A stretch of 64,000 bases of DNA from CAVOEB01 sp965249645 (GTDB lineage Bacteria > Pseudomonadota > Alphaproteobacteria > UBA828 > JAPUJA01): positions 1,178,001 to 1,242,000 of the forward strand of contig CBDFML010000012.1 in assembly GCA_965249645.1 (NCBI GenBank). The letters are read 5' to 3'. Below are positions 17,490 through 26,268 of the stretch, piece after piece. Under the pieces are notes generated by a model. The model had not been told where the DNA came from and searched no databases. It was given only the letters and a program-made list of their open reading frames with translations. Position 1 is the stretch's first letter; each line of letters begins with the position of its first letter. The position numbers and the translations under genes are program-made.

Positions 17490-18778
17490 TCAGGTCTTTT
17501 CTGCAAGTTCGAGTGGCGGCAGCCACTCCTTGCCCGGATCGAGATAAGGCGGCCGCCGGCCCCAGGTGTTTCCATGCTCGTCGGGACGGTCGGTGAAAAA
17601 CCGGACAATCAAGCGGTGCAGCATGTCCATATTGGGCGGGATGCCGTGAAAGCCCGCAACTTTGGAAAAGGCCTTGTCCTGAATCTCCCAGTAGCCGTAA
17701 TCGTCCGGGCTGATGCAGATAACGCTTTCCGGCGGAATAAAGCCGCTCAACGCGCCCAACAGCGGAACGGTGCCGTCTCCCGTCTCAATCCCTTCGTTAC
17801 GCCTTAGCTTCGAATCGACGACGAACCGAACCCGGCCCTGCTCGTCGCGACCGACCTCCAAGCCGACCCGCGTTTTCGATCCGATGCCGGCAACGCAAAG
17901 CCAGTCGGTCTCGTCCAATCCCGCATCGCCGAGGGTAAAGGATTCGATTCGCTGGCGATGCGACTGCGCTTCGCCGAGGAGGTGTTTAAATAAATCGAGG
18001 GCTTGCTCCTGGTGATCGCCGGGGTCGAGTCCATGACGCTTCACGAAGCCTGTCAGGGTCTCAACGACGTTGGGTTGCCAGGCGTCAATCTCGAATAACT
18101 CCGTGGGAACACTCCCATCGCCTCGAATTGCGTCCTCGAAGCTCGGCAACAGGTGATAAAGCGCGGGCGTCAGGCGCGCCGCTCGCGCGATTTCGATTCA
18201 CCGGTGCCCATATCGGCCATGCCCGTCGTGATTTTGAGCACCGGTTCGAGCGAGCCGCGAAACGGCGAGGCCAGGGAGACGGCCTTGCCGACCCGCGAGC
18301 CCGTACCGTATTGGCTCGCGTAGCCTGCGATAATCAGGCCGCCCATCGAATGTCCGATCAGGTTGACCTTCGGATCGTCGGCAAAGGCGCTTTCGCGGTA
18401 GTGCCGAAGCAGCATGGTCCGGGCGATAACTTCGTCGACAAACGCCCCTAACCGGATTTCAATCATCTCGAGAGGCTGGCGCCAATCGTAGGAAAACGCG
18501 TAAACGGGCACTGGCTCGTCGTCGGGATCCTCCGGCAAATTGCTCCGCAGCTCTTCGATCAGTTCCTTGTAGGCAATTCGGAAAATTTCCGTCGGCTGAA
18601 CCCGCGCGGGCTCGTTCAGTTCGTAGCGCAGATCGTTCGGGTGCAGGATGGCCCGGTCGAAGTTTTTCGTTACAACCGACCAGACGACCTCCGGCGGGAT
18701 GGAGTATTCGTCATGCAAGTGCGTCGCCGTAATACCCGGCACGATGATGACGGGATTCGATAACGGCATGGGTTGCAT
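17490..18778 (-). pseudogene. LCAT-like alpha/beta hydrolase (lipase), frameshifted
   Basis: It resembles lecithin:cholesterol acyltransferase-type lipases. The first frame (18778 down) starts MQPMPLSNPVIIVPGITATH and carries the nucleophile elbow IGHSMGG (Ser144). It stops at 18170. The second frame picks up as ARLTPALYHLLPSFED, the family R-x-TP-x-Y-x-LLP motif, and gives the catalytic Asp (GDGTVPLLG) and His (NMDMLHRLI) before ending at 17490. Joined near 18185-18200 the two make one normal protein with a full Ser-Asp-His triad. An IS5-family element lies only 27 bases upstream of the start, so the native promoter is probably lost as well. Confidence 0.82.
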
Positions 18779-18804
18779 TCCTCCCGAAGAATTTGAGCGG
18801 GACT

Positions 18805-19641
18805 CTAGGGTGTGGACTCAATTGATCCATAGTCTTATCGCGAAGATGTGGATCATGGCGAGGAAGTTGCGGCTGAGTTTTTCGAAGCGTGTTGCGAGCC
18901 TTCGCATGTCTTTCATGGTGCAGAAGAAGCGCTCGATGATGTTGCGCATTTTGTAAAGACCGACGTCATGGGAGATGGGCTCTTTGGCGTTGCTCTTTGA
19001 TGGAATGACCGCCAGAGCCCCGTCATCGTCAATGAGCTGGCGGATGGCGCGTGAGCCGTAAGCCTTGTCGGCGACGACGGCAAGCGGCGCTCCGGCGCCT
19101 TCGAGAAGATCCGGCAGGACTTGACCGTCATGAACCTGACCGCCGGTGATGACAAAGCGCCGGGGACGACCGTGTTCATCGACTACGGCGTGAACCTTGC
19201 TTGTGCGGCCGCCGCGTGAGCGGCCGATATCCTGCGCCAGTTCCCCCCTTTTGCGCCGGCTGCCGCGCGGTGAGCCTTGACGATGGATGAGTCGATGAAG
19301 AACAGGCTGTCGCCGGAGTGTTCGGCAAGCCCATCGAAGATCGCCTTCCATATGCCGCGCCGTGCCCAGCGCGCATAGCGGTTGTAGATGGTGGTGCGCG
19401 GGCCGTAGCGCTCGGGCAGGTCGCGCCACGGGGCGCCGGTGCGCAGAATATAGAAAATTCCGTTCAAAACACGCCGATCGTCCATACGCTTCGGACCACG
19501 TCCGCCCTTGGGCAAAAGCGGCTCGATCACCGCCCATTCTTCGTCTGACAAATCAAAGCGCATGATCAAACTCCTTTCCAAGAAGCTTGAATCACACTTC
19601 CACACTATGAATCAATAGGTTAAATTGGGTTCAGAACCTAG
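18805..19641 (-). mobile_element. IS5-family insertion sequence (IS427-like), apparently intact
   Basis: About 830 bases bounded by imperfect terminal inverted repeats (start CTAGGGTGTGGACTCAATTG; far end, complement, CTAGGTTCTGAACCCAATTT). CTAG is found at both ends (18805-18808 and 19638-19641), fitting a TA or CTAG target duplication. It contains two overlapping transposase frames joined by a slippery site. It stands between the LCAT-like pseudogene and a truncated reading frame. Confidence 0.85.
18818..19563 (-). CDS. IS5-family transposase made by -1 frameshift
   Basis: The first frame (19563-19183) starts MRFDLSDEEWAVIEPLLPKGG with GGAG eight bases before the ATG and holds the N-terminal DNA-binding part and the first catalytic Asp (FFIDSSIVKAH). 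The second frame, to 18818, carries the second Asp (LAVVADKAYGSRAIRQL) and the Glu region (YKMRNIIERFFCTMKD). They overlap at AAAAGGGGGG (complement of 19243-19252). A -1 slip on A-AAA-G gives the smooth join AAGAKRGELAQDIGRSRGG, which is the family consensus. The full product is about 248 residues. An enzyme of this type cuts and pastes the element; the frameshift limits how much is made. Confidence 0.87.
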
Positions 19642-19665
19642 TCAACTTACTCTTTTGTTTTGTGC

Positions 19666-20141
19666 CTATTTATCCTTCAGTTCGGCGATGTCCACTTGCA
19701 CCGCATCGATCGTACCCTGCAATTTCTTCAACCCCTCCAGCGCCATAGCCAACTGCTCCGCGGGCAGAGGCGCGACCAAATTCTTGACGATCGTCTGGCA
19801 AGTAGCTGTGAGTATCGGGTCAACCTTAGCGCGGCTAGTCGCGTCGTCGGCGAGGTGCATAAAACATGCGCTTCTGATGACGCCACTGCCTTCCACGAGG
19901 CTGGCCAGAAGTTCCTGAATCGCACCGATTTCATCGCTGTTAAAATCGAGACCGATGGCCGGTGAGGCATCGCCCGTTCCGAAAAGCGATGCCTGGCCGC
20001 TGACGGTGCTTGTTGCCGTACCATCTTTCTCGTCGTCTTTGCTTTCGGTCCTTTCAGCGGTGACAGACACCCCAGGCGTGCCCGCGCCAACACCTTCGGG
20101 CATGTGCAAGGGCCGTTCGGTGATGCCCTCGATAGCTGAGC
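19666..20141 (-). pseudogene. Truncated reading frame between two IS elements
   Basis: The frame is open from the edge of the IS3 element at 20141 down to TAG at 19666 and has no good start of its own (TTG at 20109 and ATG six bases later are weak). The product is Ser/Thr- and Gly-rich at first (TATSTVSGQASLFGTGDAS), then helical, ending LKKLQGTIDAVQVDIAELKDK. It is most likely the C-terminal remnant of a gene cut by the insertion. It might be the other end of the lipoprotein on the far side of the IS (21471-21959), but the frames do not join. Function unknown. Confidence 0.5.
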
Positions 20142-20203
20142 TGGTCCCAGGAAATCGGACAGTTGTTTAAGGTGTATTCCACCGGATAACGGAGGAATAC
20201 GAG

Positions 20204-20485
20204 ATGACGACACGACGACGATTTACGGCAGACTTCAAGGTGAAGGTTGCGCTGGAATCTCTACGGGGCGACAGGACGATCCAGGAGATCGCGGCGCGGC
20301 ACAAGGTACATCCAAATCAGGTGAGCGCGTGGAAGCGTCAGGCGATGGACGGACTTGGCGAAGTGTTCTCGAACGGCACCGATCGCGCTGGCCAAGACCA
20401 TGAAGTGGAGGTCCACGATCTTCATGCCAAGATCGGCCAGTTGACAGTGGAGCGGGATTTTTTGGTCAGAGGGCTCAAGCGATGA
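20204..20485 (+). CDS. IS3-family transposase OrfA
   Basis: This is the DNA-binding half of the transposase, 93 residues. It begins MTTRRRFTADFKVKVALESLRG and shows the helix-turn-helix of the family (TIQEIAARHKVHPNQVSAWKRQAM, about 25-48), followed by a leucine-rich coiled coil (VHDLHAKIGQLTVERDFLVRG). Its stop overlaps the OrfB start as ATGA at 20482-20485. So OrfB may be made by coupling or by a frameshift within the overlap. Confidence 0.93.
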   Translation: MTTRRRFTADFKVKVALESLRGDRTIQEIAARHKVHPNQVSAWKRQAMDGLGEVFSNGTDRAGQDHEVEVHDLHAKIGQLTVERDFLVRGLKR

Positions 20486-21411
20486 GCCGGGTTGAGCGCA
20501 AGAAGATTATCACGCGCAACAATCCCGACCTGAGCTTGAGCCGTCAATGTGAAATTCTGGCGATCGGCCGATCCTCGTTTTATTACGCGCCGAAAGGCGA
20601 GAGCCTTGAGAACTTGGCGCTGATGTGTCGGATCGATGAGCTGTTTCTCAACTATCCGTTTTACGGCAGCCGCCAGATGGTGCGCCAGGTATGGCGGGAA
20701 GGCGTCCGCGTCGGTCGTCATCGTGTTCGTCGTCTGATGCGGCTGATGGGCCTGGAGGCGATCTACCAGGCACCGAGAACCAGCGATCCACATCCCGCGC
20801 ACCGGATTTATTCGTATCTGCTCAACAGGATGGTAATCGACCGTCCCAACCAGGTCTGGTGCGCGGACATCACCTATATTCCCGTCCAACGTGGCTTCCT
20901 GTATCTGGTCGCCATCATGGATTGGGCGACGCGTCATGTTCTGGCGTGGCGGCTGTCGAACACCATGGATGCCAGGTTCTGCGTCGATGCCCTTAACGAG
21001 GCGCTATCCAAATACGGCAAACCGGAAATCTTCAATACCGATCAGGGGAGCCAGTTCACCAGCTTTGACTTCACCGGCATTCTCAAGAGCGCGGAGATCA
21101 CGATCTCGATGGACGGCCGCGGCCGCTGCATGGACAATATCTTCATCGAGCGCCTCTGGCGGTCGCTCAAATACGAGGCGGTCTATCTGCACGAACTGAC
21201 CGATGGCTTCACGGCCGAACGGATCATCGGCGAGTGGATGAGCTTTTACAACACCGAGCGGCCTCATTCGGTCCACGATGGCCAAACGCCGGCCGAGGCT
21301 TACGGAAACGGGCGGCCCATGGATATGATGGACAAGGCTATCGCCTTGACCACATCTCCACTGGCTCAACAACAGCAGCAGGATGTGATAAACAGGATTT
21401 TGGTAGCATGA
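20482..21411 (+). CDS. IS3-family transposase OrfB (DDE integrase)
   Basis: This is the catalytic half, 309 residues, with a retroviral-integrase-type rve domain. The triad is visible: Asp in VWCADITYIPV, Asp in FNTDQGSQFTS and Glu in DNIFIERLWRSLKYE. The N-terminal HTH_21 region (YPFYGSRQMVRQVWREGVRVGRHRVRRLM) is complete, as is the C-terminal YNTERPHSVHDGQTPAEAY. No frameshift or stop is present, so the element is probably active or was until recently. Confidence 0.94.
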   Translation: MSRVERKKIITRNNPDLSLSRQCEILAIGRSSFYYAPKGESLENLALMCRIDELFLNYPFYGSRQMVRQVWREGVRVGRHRVRRLMRLMGLEAIYQAPRTSDPHPAHRIYSYLLNRMVIDRPNQVWCADITYIPVQRGFLYLVAIMDWATRHVLAWRLSNTMDARFCVDALNEALSKYGKPEIFNTDQGSQFTSFDFTGILKSAEITISMDGRGRCMDNIFIERLWRSLKYEAVYLHELTDGFTAERIIGEWMSFYNTERPHSVHDGQTPAEAYGNGRPMDMMDKAIALTTSPLAQQQQQDVINRILVA

Positions 21412-21470
21412 TCAGGCAACGGAATACACCTTAACTTTGCTGCCAAACTGTCCAAGTATGTGGGACCACC

Positions 21471-21959
21471 TCAAACCTTGGTTCCCAACAACAAATCGGG
21501 ATACGCCGCCATTGCCATGTAATAGCCGAAACGGCTCAATATCCCGTTTTGGTATGCGAGGCAGGCGGCCGTAGTGGTATCGCGGGCCGCTTGAATTGCC
21601 TGGGAACGCGCGAAGAGGGGGACCGCGGCCTGTGTGATTCCGCCACTAACGCCAGCGTTCACACTTGACGTCGCCAAGCTCGCCCCGAAGGATTCCGCAG
21701 CGACGGCCATTGCGTCTGGACTGGGTTCTGGACAGTAAATATTAGCCGTTTCGCCCGGACGCGGCGCCGTGACCGTCAGGCGAAAGCTTGCCTGCACGGC
21801 ATAGGATTTATCCTTGAGGCTCAGTTCTCGAATGTCCCCGGAGCCGCCCTTCGGATTCATACAGCCAATAAGTGAAATCGAAACGATAGAAAGCAGCGCG
21901 ATCAAAGAGCCCGCACGGCACAGACTGCCGAGCGCACCAATTCGCTCAAAGCGTTTCAT
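21471..21959 (-). CDS. Putative lipoprotein, possibly truncated by the IS3 element
   Basis: The 162-residue product starts MKRFERIGALGSLCRAGSLIALLSIVSISLIGC, a lipoprotein signal peptide with a lipobox-like SLIGC at about residues 29-33. The mature part includes YCPEPSPDAMAVAAESF and ends FGYYMAMAAYPDLLLGTKV. Its stop (TGA, complement of 21471-21473) lies three bases from the IS end. Homologous-looking proteins I know of with an EPSPDA motif continue for about 100 residues, so the C-terminus may be lost. Base composition is lower in GC than in the neighbours. Function unknown; outer-membrane or periplasmic location is likely. Confidence 0.6.
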   Translation of the reverse strand: MKRFERIGALGSLCRAGSLIALLSIVSISLIGCMNPKGGSGDIRELSLKDKSYAVQASFRLTVTAPRPGETANIYCPEPSPDAMAVAAESFGASLATSSVNAGVSGGITQAAVPLFARSQAIQAARDTTTAACLAYQNGILSRFGYYMAMAAYPDLLLGTKV

Positions 21960-22276
21960 GGTTCCCTCCCCTTAAGCCTCGTTAGGTTTTGTTTAATGGT
22001 CGCCTCTCCTGGACGGAGACATTCCCGGTGCGCACCGGAATTCAGCGAGCCATACGGGCTCGCGGAATCTTCTTGTTGCACGGTAGCGCACGAATTGCGT
22101 CTCACAGCCCTTAGTTGCAGCAATCCTGACTCGTAAGTCTTCCGACGTCTACCACTGACGAAGTGGTTTAATTCCGAAATCCTCCCCACCCACGCCGCCG
22201 CCGACCTATTGTTGACGGTCAAACTTTCGCGCTATGCTCGCGTCATAAGAACGAAAAACAAGCCTGCGGGGAGGCT
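21960..22276. other. Non-coding stretch with two palindromes
   Basis: No convincing gene is present in these 317 bases. There is a 14-bp perfect palindrome CCGGTGCGCACCGG at 22025-22038 and, seven bases on, a hairpin GCGAGCC/GGCTCGC with loop ATACG (22045-22063). The region separates divergent genes, so these may be operator-like. GGGGAGG at 22268-22274 is the ribosome site of the next gene. Confidence 0.5.
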
Positions 22277-23221
22277 GTGGCGGCAAGCGAACACCAGGAA
22301 CGGCTCAACCGCCTGCGGGAATCCGTCGACGCATCGGCCCGCAACCTGCGGGTCGTCTACGTCTCGTTCCTGCTGATCGCGCTCTATCTCGTCGAGATCA
22401 TCAGTTCCACCACCCACGAAGACCTGTTCTATGCAAACGACGTCGTCATGCCGATCGTCAACATCGGCGTGCCCATCGTCTGGTTCTACGCGGTGGTGCC
22501 GGGGCTGTTCCTGCTCTTGCACTTCAACCTTCTGATCCAGTTCTACTTCCTCTCGCACAAGGTGATCGCGTTCGAGCAGGCGCTGGGCGACGGCGGAACC
22601 TATGGGGGAAAGAGCTACGGCGGCGAGCCCTATCAGGCCGAACAGCGGGGCGCGCTCTTCCCCTCGCCCTTCTCCCACCTGCTCGCAGGCAGCCACTATT
22701 CGACGCCGTTTCGCATTCTTCTGGGAATCTTCGTGTTCGTCAGCACTATCGTCCTGCCCCTCTCAATTCTGCTCTACGCGCAAATCAAGTTCCCTCCCTA
22801 CCAGGACGACGGGATTACCTGGGCGCATCGCGGCGTCATCGGGATCGACCTGGCGCTGGTCGCGATATACCTGCCCATAATCCACTCAGGCAGCCAGGTC
22901 GGCTGGATGCAGGCTCTGAATTTCTGGAGGCATCCCGTTTCCCGCATCATCCCCTGCTCGGCAATCCTGTTCTGGATCGTCTTCGTCGCAGAGACGGCGG
23001 GCGGTCCGGTAGAGCGCTGGACGGGATTTAAGGAAATTAGCGATGCCTCTGTCGGCGTGATTTTCAGTCGAACATTCGATTTTCATGACCTGGTACTCGT
23101 CGCCGAACCGCCACCGCCCGAAATTCTGGCCGCTTATATCGCCAAGTGGCAGGCTACAAAGGCCGAAAAAGGCGGCGAAGCATGGGAACTTGAGAACGGC
23201 GGCGCAATAATCCCCCACTGA
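22277..23221 (+). CDS. Membrane protein, N-terminal part of a split pentapeptide-repeat protein
   Basis: The 314-residue product starts at a GTG directly behind GGGGAGG. It has a short coiled start (ASEHQERLNRLRESVDAS) and about six hydrophobic spans (near 25-45, 60-85, 145-170, 190-205 and 228-245). This arrangement is familiar as the membrane anchor in front of cytoplasmic pentapeptide repeats. It stops at 23221, about 20 bases before an IS21-type remnant, and pentapeptide repeats begin on the other side in another frame. I take it as the 5' part of one gene that was split; the half protein may still be made. Function of the intact family is unknown. Confidence 0.65.
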   Translation: MAASEHQERLNRLRESVDASARNLRVVYVSFLLIALYLVEIISSTTHEDLFYANDVVMPIVNIGVPIVWFYAVVPGLFLLLHFNLLIQFYFLSHKVIAFEQALGDGGTYGGKSYGGEPYQAEQRGALFPSPFSHLLAGSHYSTPFRILLGIFVFVSTIVLPLSILLYAQIKFPPYQDDGITWAHRGVIGIDLALVAIYLPIIHSGSQVGWMQALNFWRHPVSRIIPCSAILFWIVFVAETAGGPVERWTGFKEISDASVGVIFSRTFDFHDLVLVAEPPPPEILAAYIAKWQATKAEKGGEAWELENGGAIIPH

Positions 23222-23240
23222 AGCGGCCGGTTGATCCGGC

Positions 23241-23470
23241 TGTGGCGGACCAAAATGGGACCGTCTATAGCCTTCTGTCAGGGTTGCTCTGACTGGAAGG
23301 CGGGGGGATGTATCGGGTGGAGTTGTACGCGCGCGCCGCCGCGTCGGCCTGTTGAGGGCACGCCGCGTCGCACGCGGGGCCCTCCCATGGACTACGGGGA
23401 CAAGCCCGCAGCCGCCAAGTGGTCCCTTCTTACACCGCCACGGTGGTCCCTTTTTGCTCCGCCATTGACA
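23241..23470. mobile_element. Deleted remnant of an IS21-family element
   Basis: Only about 230 bases are left. The left end reads TGTGGCGGACCAAAATGGGA; the right end, complemented, reads TGTCAATGGCGGAGCAAAAA, with a second GGGACCACCGTGGCGG block. Such multiple GGCGGA-CCAAAA-GGGACC repeats at the tips are typical of IS21-type elements. Inside, ATGTATCGGGTGGAG encodes MYRVELYARA, like the start of IstA, then is cut off by a stop. The transposase and helper genes are gone. Confidence 0.65.
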
Positions 23471-23471
23471 G

Positions 23472-24248
23472 GAACTCTTTGCCGAACGTCTCGATCTGCG
23501 TGGGCGATCGTTTCGGTACGCCGATTTCACTGGTGCAACGTTCTACGACGCGAAATTCACTGGTGCGGACCTGAGAGATGCGATTCTGTCATTCGCCAAG
23601 CTGCAAGGCGCGGAATTGTGGAGGGCCCAACTGCAAGGCGCGATACTATATTCAGCGGAGATTCGGGGCGCTGAATTTAAATCAGCAGGGTTGGAGCTTT
23701 CCGACCTTCCAGACATCGATATCATCCGCCCCGACCCGAATAACTTCCGCGAATTCGACGATTATTGGGAAAAGATACGCCAGCAAATTACGAATATTGT
23801 GCGCGCAGATGCGAGAGAAGCGGCGATCGAGCGGATCGATTACGCCCAAACTCGGGCAGGCGAGCCCATGTCTCTGCCGGAGCACGTTCTAAAGCCGTCA
23901 AATTCCACGGATAATGCGCTTATTAACTATTACCCCGGCAAAAATTATATCGACGAATTTGGCTTGCAAGCTGACGGGGAAGTCTTTCACAAATTGCGCG
24001 CAGGCTTCCTTCGCGAACTCGCGTGCGATCAACGAAGTTATCCAGAAGTCGCGTTTAGCGTGGTGCTTATGTCGATTGGTCTATACGTCGAATCCGACGA
24101 TCGCGGCGGGACACAACATTACCTGGAGTTGGGCCGACAATTGCTCGATGAGCCCTGCCCTACCGGTGGAATGATCGATATTTCGCCGGAAGAGAGAGCT
24201 TTGTTCGAAGAACGTCTAGCAGAACACGAGACCGAATCCGCCGATTAA
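23472..24248 (+). pseudogene. Pentapeptide-repeat region and C-terminal domain, orphaned 3' part
   Basis: The frame is open from 23469, right at the edge of the IS21 remnant, and has no good start codon; TGA precedes it inside the remnant. It reads ELFAERLDLRGRSF, then about thirteen pentapeptide units (RYADF TGATF YDAKF TGADL and so on to PDIDI). A charged C-terminal domain of about 180 residues (DDYWEKIRQQITNIV ... EERLAEHETESAD) follows. Pentapeptide repeats form a right-handed beta helix. With 22277-23221 it would make one membrane-anchored protein. It is AT-richer than the core genes, which suggests foreign origin. Confidence 0.68.
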
Positions 24249-24347
24249 ATCCTCCAGCGAAATTCGCTTGTTTTAGTCCCCTCCGGCGCCTTGAGCTTCT
24301 CTTCCATGAATTTGCCCTGCACCGCGAGCGCAACTCCAAGCGTTAAC

Positions 24348-24737
24348 TCACGGCCGTGCCGCAAACCAGACGCCGTCGTCGCCCTCGCCGTTCGCGTTGC
24401 CGGGGTAGATGTCCTCGCGGAAGCCGTAAAGCGGTTGGTCCTCGTAGGCCCATTGCATGCTGCCGTTCTCGCGCGGTACCAGGCTGAACCCTTCATGGGG
24501 CACCGAGCCTTCCGCTGCTTCCGCAGGCGGCCAGAAGACGGCGCAAAAGCCCGTGCAGTTGGATTTGCCCGGCTCGTCGGGCGCGTCGGTGTAAAGCGTC
24601 TTGCCGTCGGCATCGGTCAGCACCGTGCCGATAACGCTCTCGCCCTCGACCGGGCCCTCGGGGCCGATCTCCGGGCCCAGGCACGCGGCCAGAACAACCA
24701 CCGCGCCCACCGCCACCACGCCTTGCCAGAATTTCAT
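24348..24737 (-). CDS. Secreted lipoprotein with Yx(F/W/Y)xxD repeats (COG4315-like)
   Basis: The 129-residue product starts MKFWQGVVAVGAVVVLAACLG, a lipobox (LAAC, Cys19), so it should be lipidated and periplasmic. Two repeats of the family motif are visible: GKTLYTDAPDEPGKSNCTGFC with FWPP, and QPLYGFREDIYPGNANGEG with VWFAARP. The cysteine pair in NCTGFC is conserved in the family. Biochemical role is not known. It follows the Rieske oxygenase gene with a four-base overlap on the same strand, so the two are co-translated and may act together, perhaps in redox or haem-linked steps; that is inference. Confidence 0.8.
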   Translation of the reverse strand: MKFWQGVVAVGAVVVLAACLGPEIGPEGPVEGESVIGTVLTDADGKTLYTDAPDEPGKSNCTGFCAVFWPPAEAAEGSVPHEGFSLVPRENGSMQWAYEDQPLYGFREDIYPGNANGEGDDGVWFAARP

Positions 24738-26125
24738 CGCTCCGCCCCCTTAGTTGTTTGGTGCTTCTGCATAGCCTCTGCTTCCAGCGCCCGCAAGCGC
24801 TCTTCCATGACGCGTAAGCGCTTCTCGGGCGCTACCCCGTCGCCGTCCCGGTGGATTGCGATCACCGCGTCCGCCACCGCACGCAATAGCGCCCGGTCGT
24901 CGTTCACGCCGCCGGTTGCGGGGATTGCCAGCACCGTATCGCCGCCCCAGGTCGGGATCGGCCCGCGCGACGGCCCCTCGGCCCCCTCGCCCGGCTGGCG
25001 CGGCGCCTCGCCGTTGCCAAGTGCGCGCACCGCCTTGCGCAGGCGCCGGCGCATGGCCACGACGCCCTCGTCGATGGCGGTGAGATGCTCCTTGCGGTGG
25101 CGCGTAATCGGCCCCATCCCGGTCGTCGCCTCGTAATCGCCGGGGCGGCGCTGGCGTTCCTCGTAAGGCCGGTCGACCACCTCGCCCTGCTCGATGCGAT
25201 CGATCCCCTCGGGCGTGTTGAATTCCAAAGGGTCGCCCTTGTCGCCGAAATTGGCCCAGGCGACGATATGGGTGTTGGTGTCGTCGGCGGGCACCACCCA
25301 GCGGGTAAAGGCGCTGCGCCCGAAATAGCACGGCTTGGTGCCGTCGCGGGCGAACGCTGCACCGGCCTGGGTGAAGTTGGGCAGGATCAGCTCGTTGATC
25401 CGCACCCAGACGTTGCCGTCCACGCGCCGCGTGTTCGCACCGTAAACCCCGATTTCGCTCTCGCAGAAGGTAAGCTCGCCGAATTCGCCGAAACCCTCGG
25501 AAAACTGCGGCTGATCGGGCGGCGAATGGAGCACGGCCGTATGCGCCGGATCGACGATGGCGTCGAGCACCTGGAGCCAGTTGCACGGCCAAGTCATGGC
25601 GTAGGGCGTCATGGTCATGCCCTCGATCTCGAAGCTGTCGAAGACCGGAAACGCCGGCTTCTCGTCCGGCGGGCCGAGATAGGTGAAGATCAGCCCCTTG
25701 AATTCGTGCGTCGGATAGGCGCCCTGGCGCAGCGCCTTGGGCAGGGCCTGCCTGGCCGGGCTGTCGTCGGGCTCGGCGGGCATGGCGAGGATGGTGCCGT
25801 CGACATCGAAGCGCCAGCCGTGATAGCGGCATTCGATGCCGCGCTCGCAGACCCGCCCGAATTCCAGAGACGCCTGGCGGTGGCAGCACTGGCGGTGGAG
25901 CAGCCCATAGCTGCCCGAGCGATCGCGAAACAGCACCAGATCCTCGCCCATCACCCGCACGGCCCTGGGCAGGTCTCGTAACTCGCTGCTGAGCCCGACC
26001 GGCTGCCAGAAGCGGCGCAAATACTCGCCCATGGGCGTGCCCGGCCCGGCCCGCGTAAGCTCGGGCTCAATCTCGGGCAGGGCGGTCTGGTAATAGCCCC
26101 CGAAGGGCTGATTCTGGCGGTCCAT
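24734..26125 (-). CDS. Rieske non-haem iron oxygenase, alpha-subunit type
   Basis: This oxygenase of the phthalate/vanillate demethylase-like class has 463 residues. The Rieske [2Fe-2S] ligands are C80, H82, C99 and H102 (CCH ... CRYHGW, correct 16-residue spacing). The catalytic mononuclear iron site lies in NWLQVLDAIVDPAHTAVLH, with H194 and H199 and bridging D187. The rest resembles large terminal oxygenases that demethylate or hydroxylate aromatic acids. No dedicated ferredoxin reductase follows, but the flavodoxin-like reductase at 26269 is divergent and 143 bases away. Start ATG at 26125 is the only good one. Substrate unknown. Confidence 0.9.
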   Translation of the reverse strand: MDRQNQPFGGYYQTALPEIEPELTRAGPGTPMGEYLRRFWQPVGLSSELRDLPRAVRVMGEDLVLFRDRSGSYGLLHRQCCHRQASLEFGRVCERGIECRYHGWRFDVDGTILAMPAEPDDSPARQALPKALRQGAYPTHEFKGLIFTYLGPPDEKPAFPVFDSFEIEGMTMTPYAMTWPCNWLQVLDAIVDPAHTAVLHSPPDQPQFSEGFGEFGELTFCESEIGVYGANTRRVDGNVWVRINELILPNFTQAGAAFARDGTKPCYFGRSAFTRWVVPADDTNTHIVAWANFGDKGDPLEFNTPEGIDRIEQGEVVDRPYEERQRRPGDYEATTGMGPITRHRKEHLTAIDEGVVAMRRRLRKAVRALGNGEAPRQPGEGAEGPSRGPIPTWGGDTVLAIPATGGVNDDRALLRAVADAVIAIHRDGDGVAPEKRLRVMEERLRALEAEAMQKHQTTKGAER

Positions 26126-26268
26126 GGCGCGGGCGTCCTCAGGCTCGATCGAGACCCACGTTAGGCGCGCGCGGGCGCCGGTTCAAGCGGGGCGCGGCCC
26201 CGATATCGTTGACAGGCCGCCTGCCCCAGCCTTGAATGCCCATGCTCGTCATCCAAGGAAGGGAAGCC

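Larger units (their letters stand above)
20142..21468 (+). mobile_element. IS3-family insertion sequence, intact
   Basis: The 1327-base element has terminal inverted repeats: left TGGTCCCAGGAAATCGGACA, right end (complement) TGGTCCCACATACTTGGACA, plus a second shared block GGAATACACCTTAA. OrfA and OrfB are complete. The flanks (GAGC on the left, CCTC on the right) do not match, so no target duplication remains. That suggests a deletion or recombination next to the element after it landed. Confidence 0.9.

Noticed and set aside
21956..22222. 88-residue minus-strand frame overlapping the lipoprotein start
   Set aside because: No signal, domain or ribosome site; it covers two palindromes and reads like non-coding DNA.
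23231..23674. 147-residue frame across the IS21 remnant
   Set aside because: It runs through insertion-sequence ends and out into the pentapeptide region in the wrong frame; no conserved segment.
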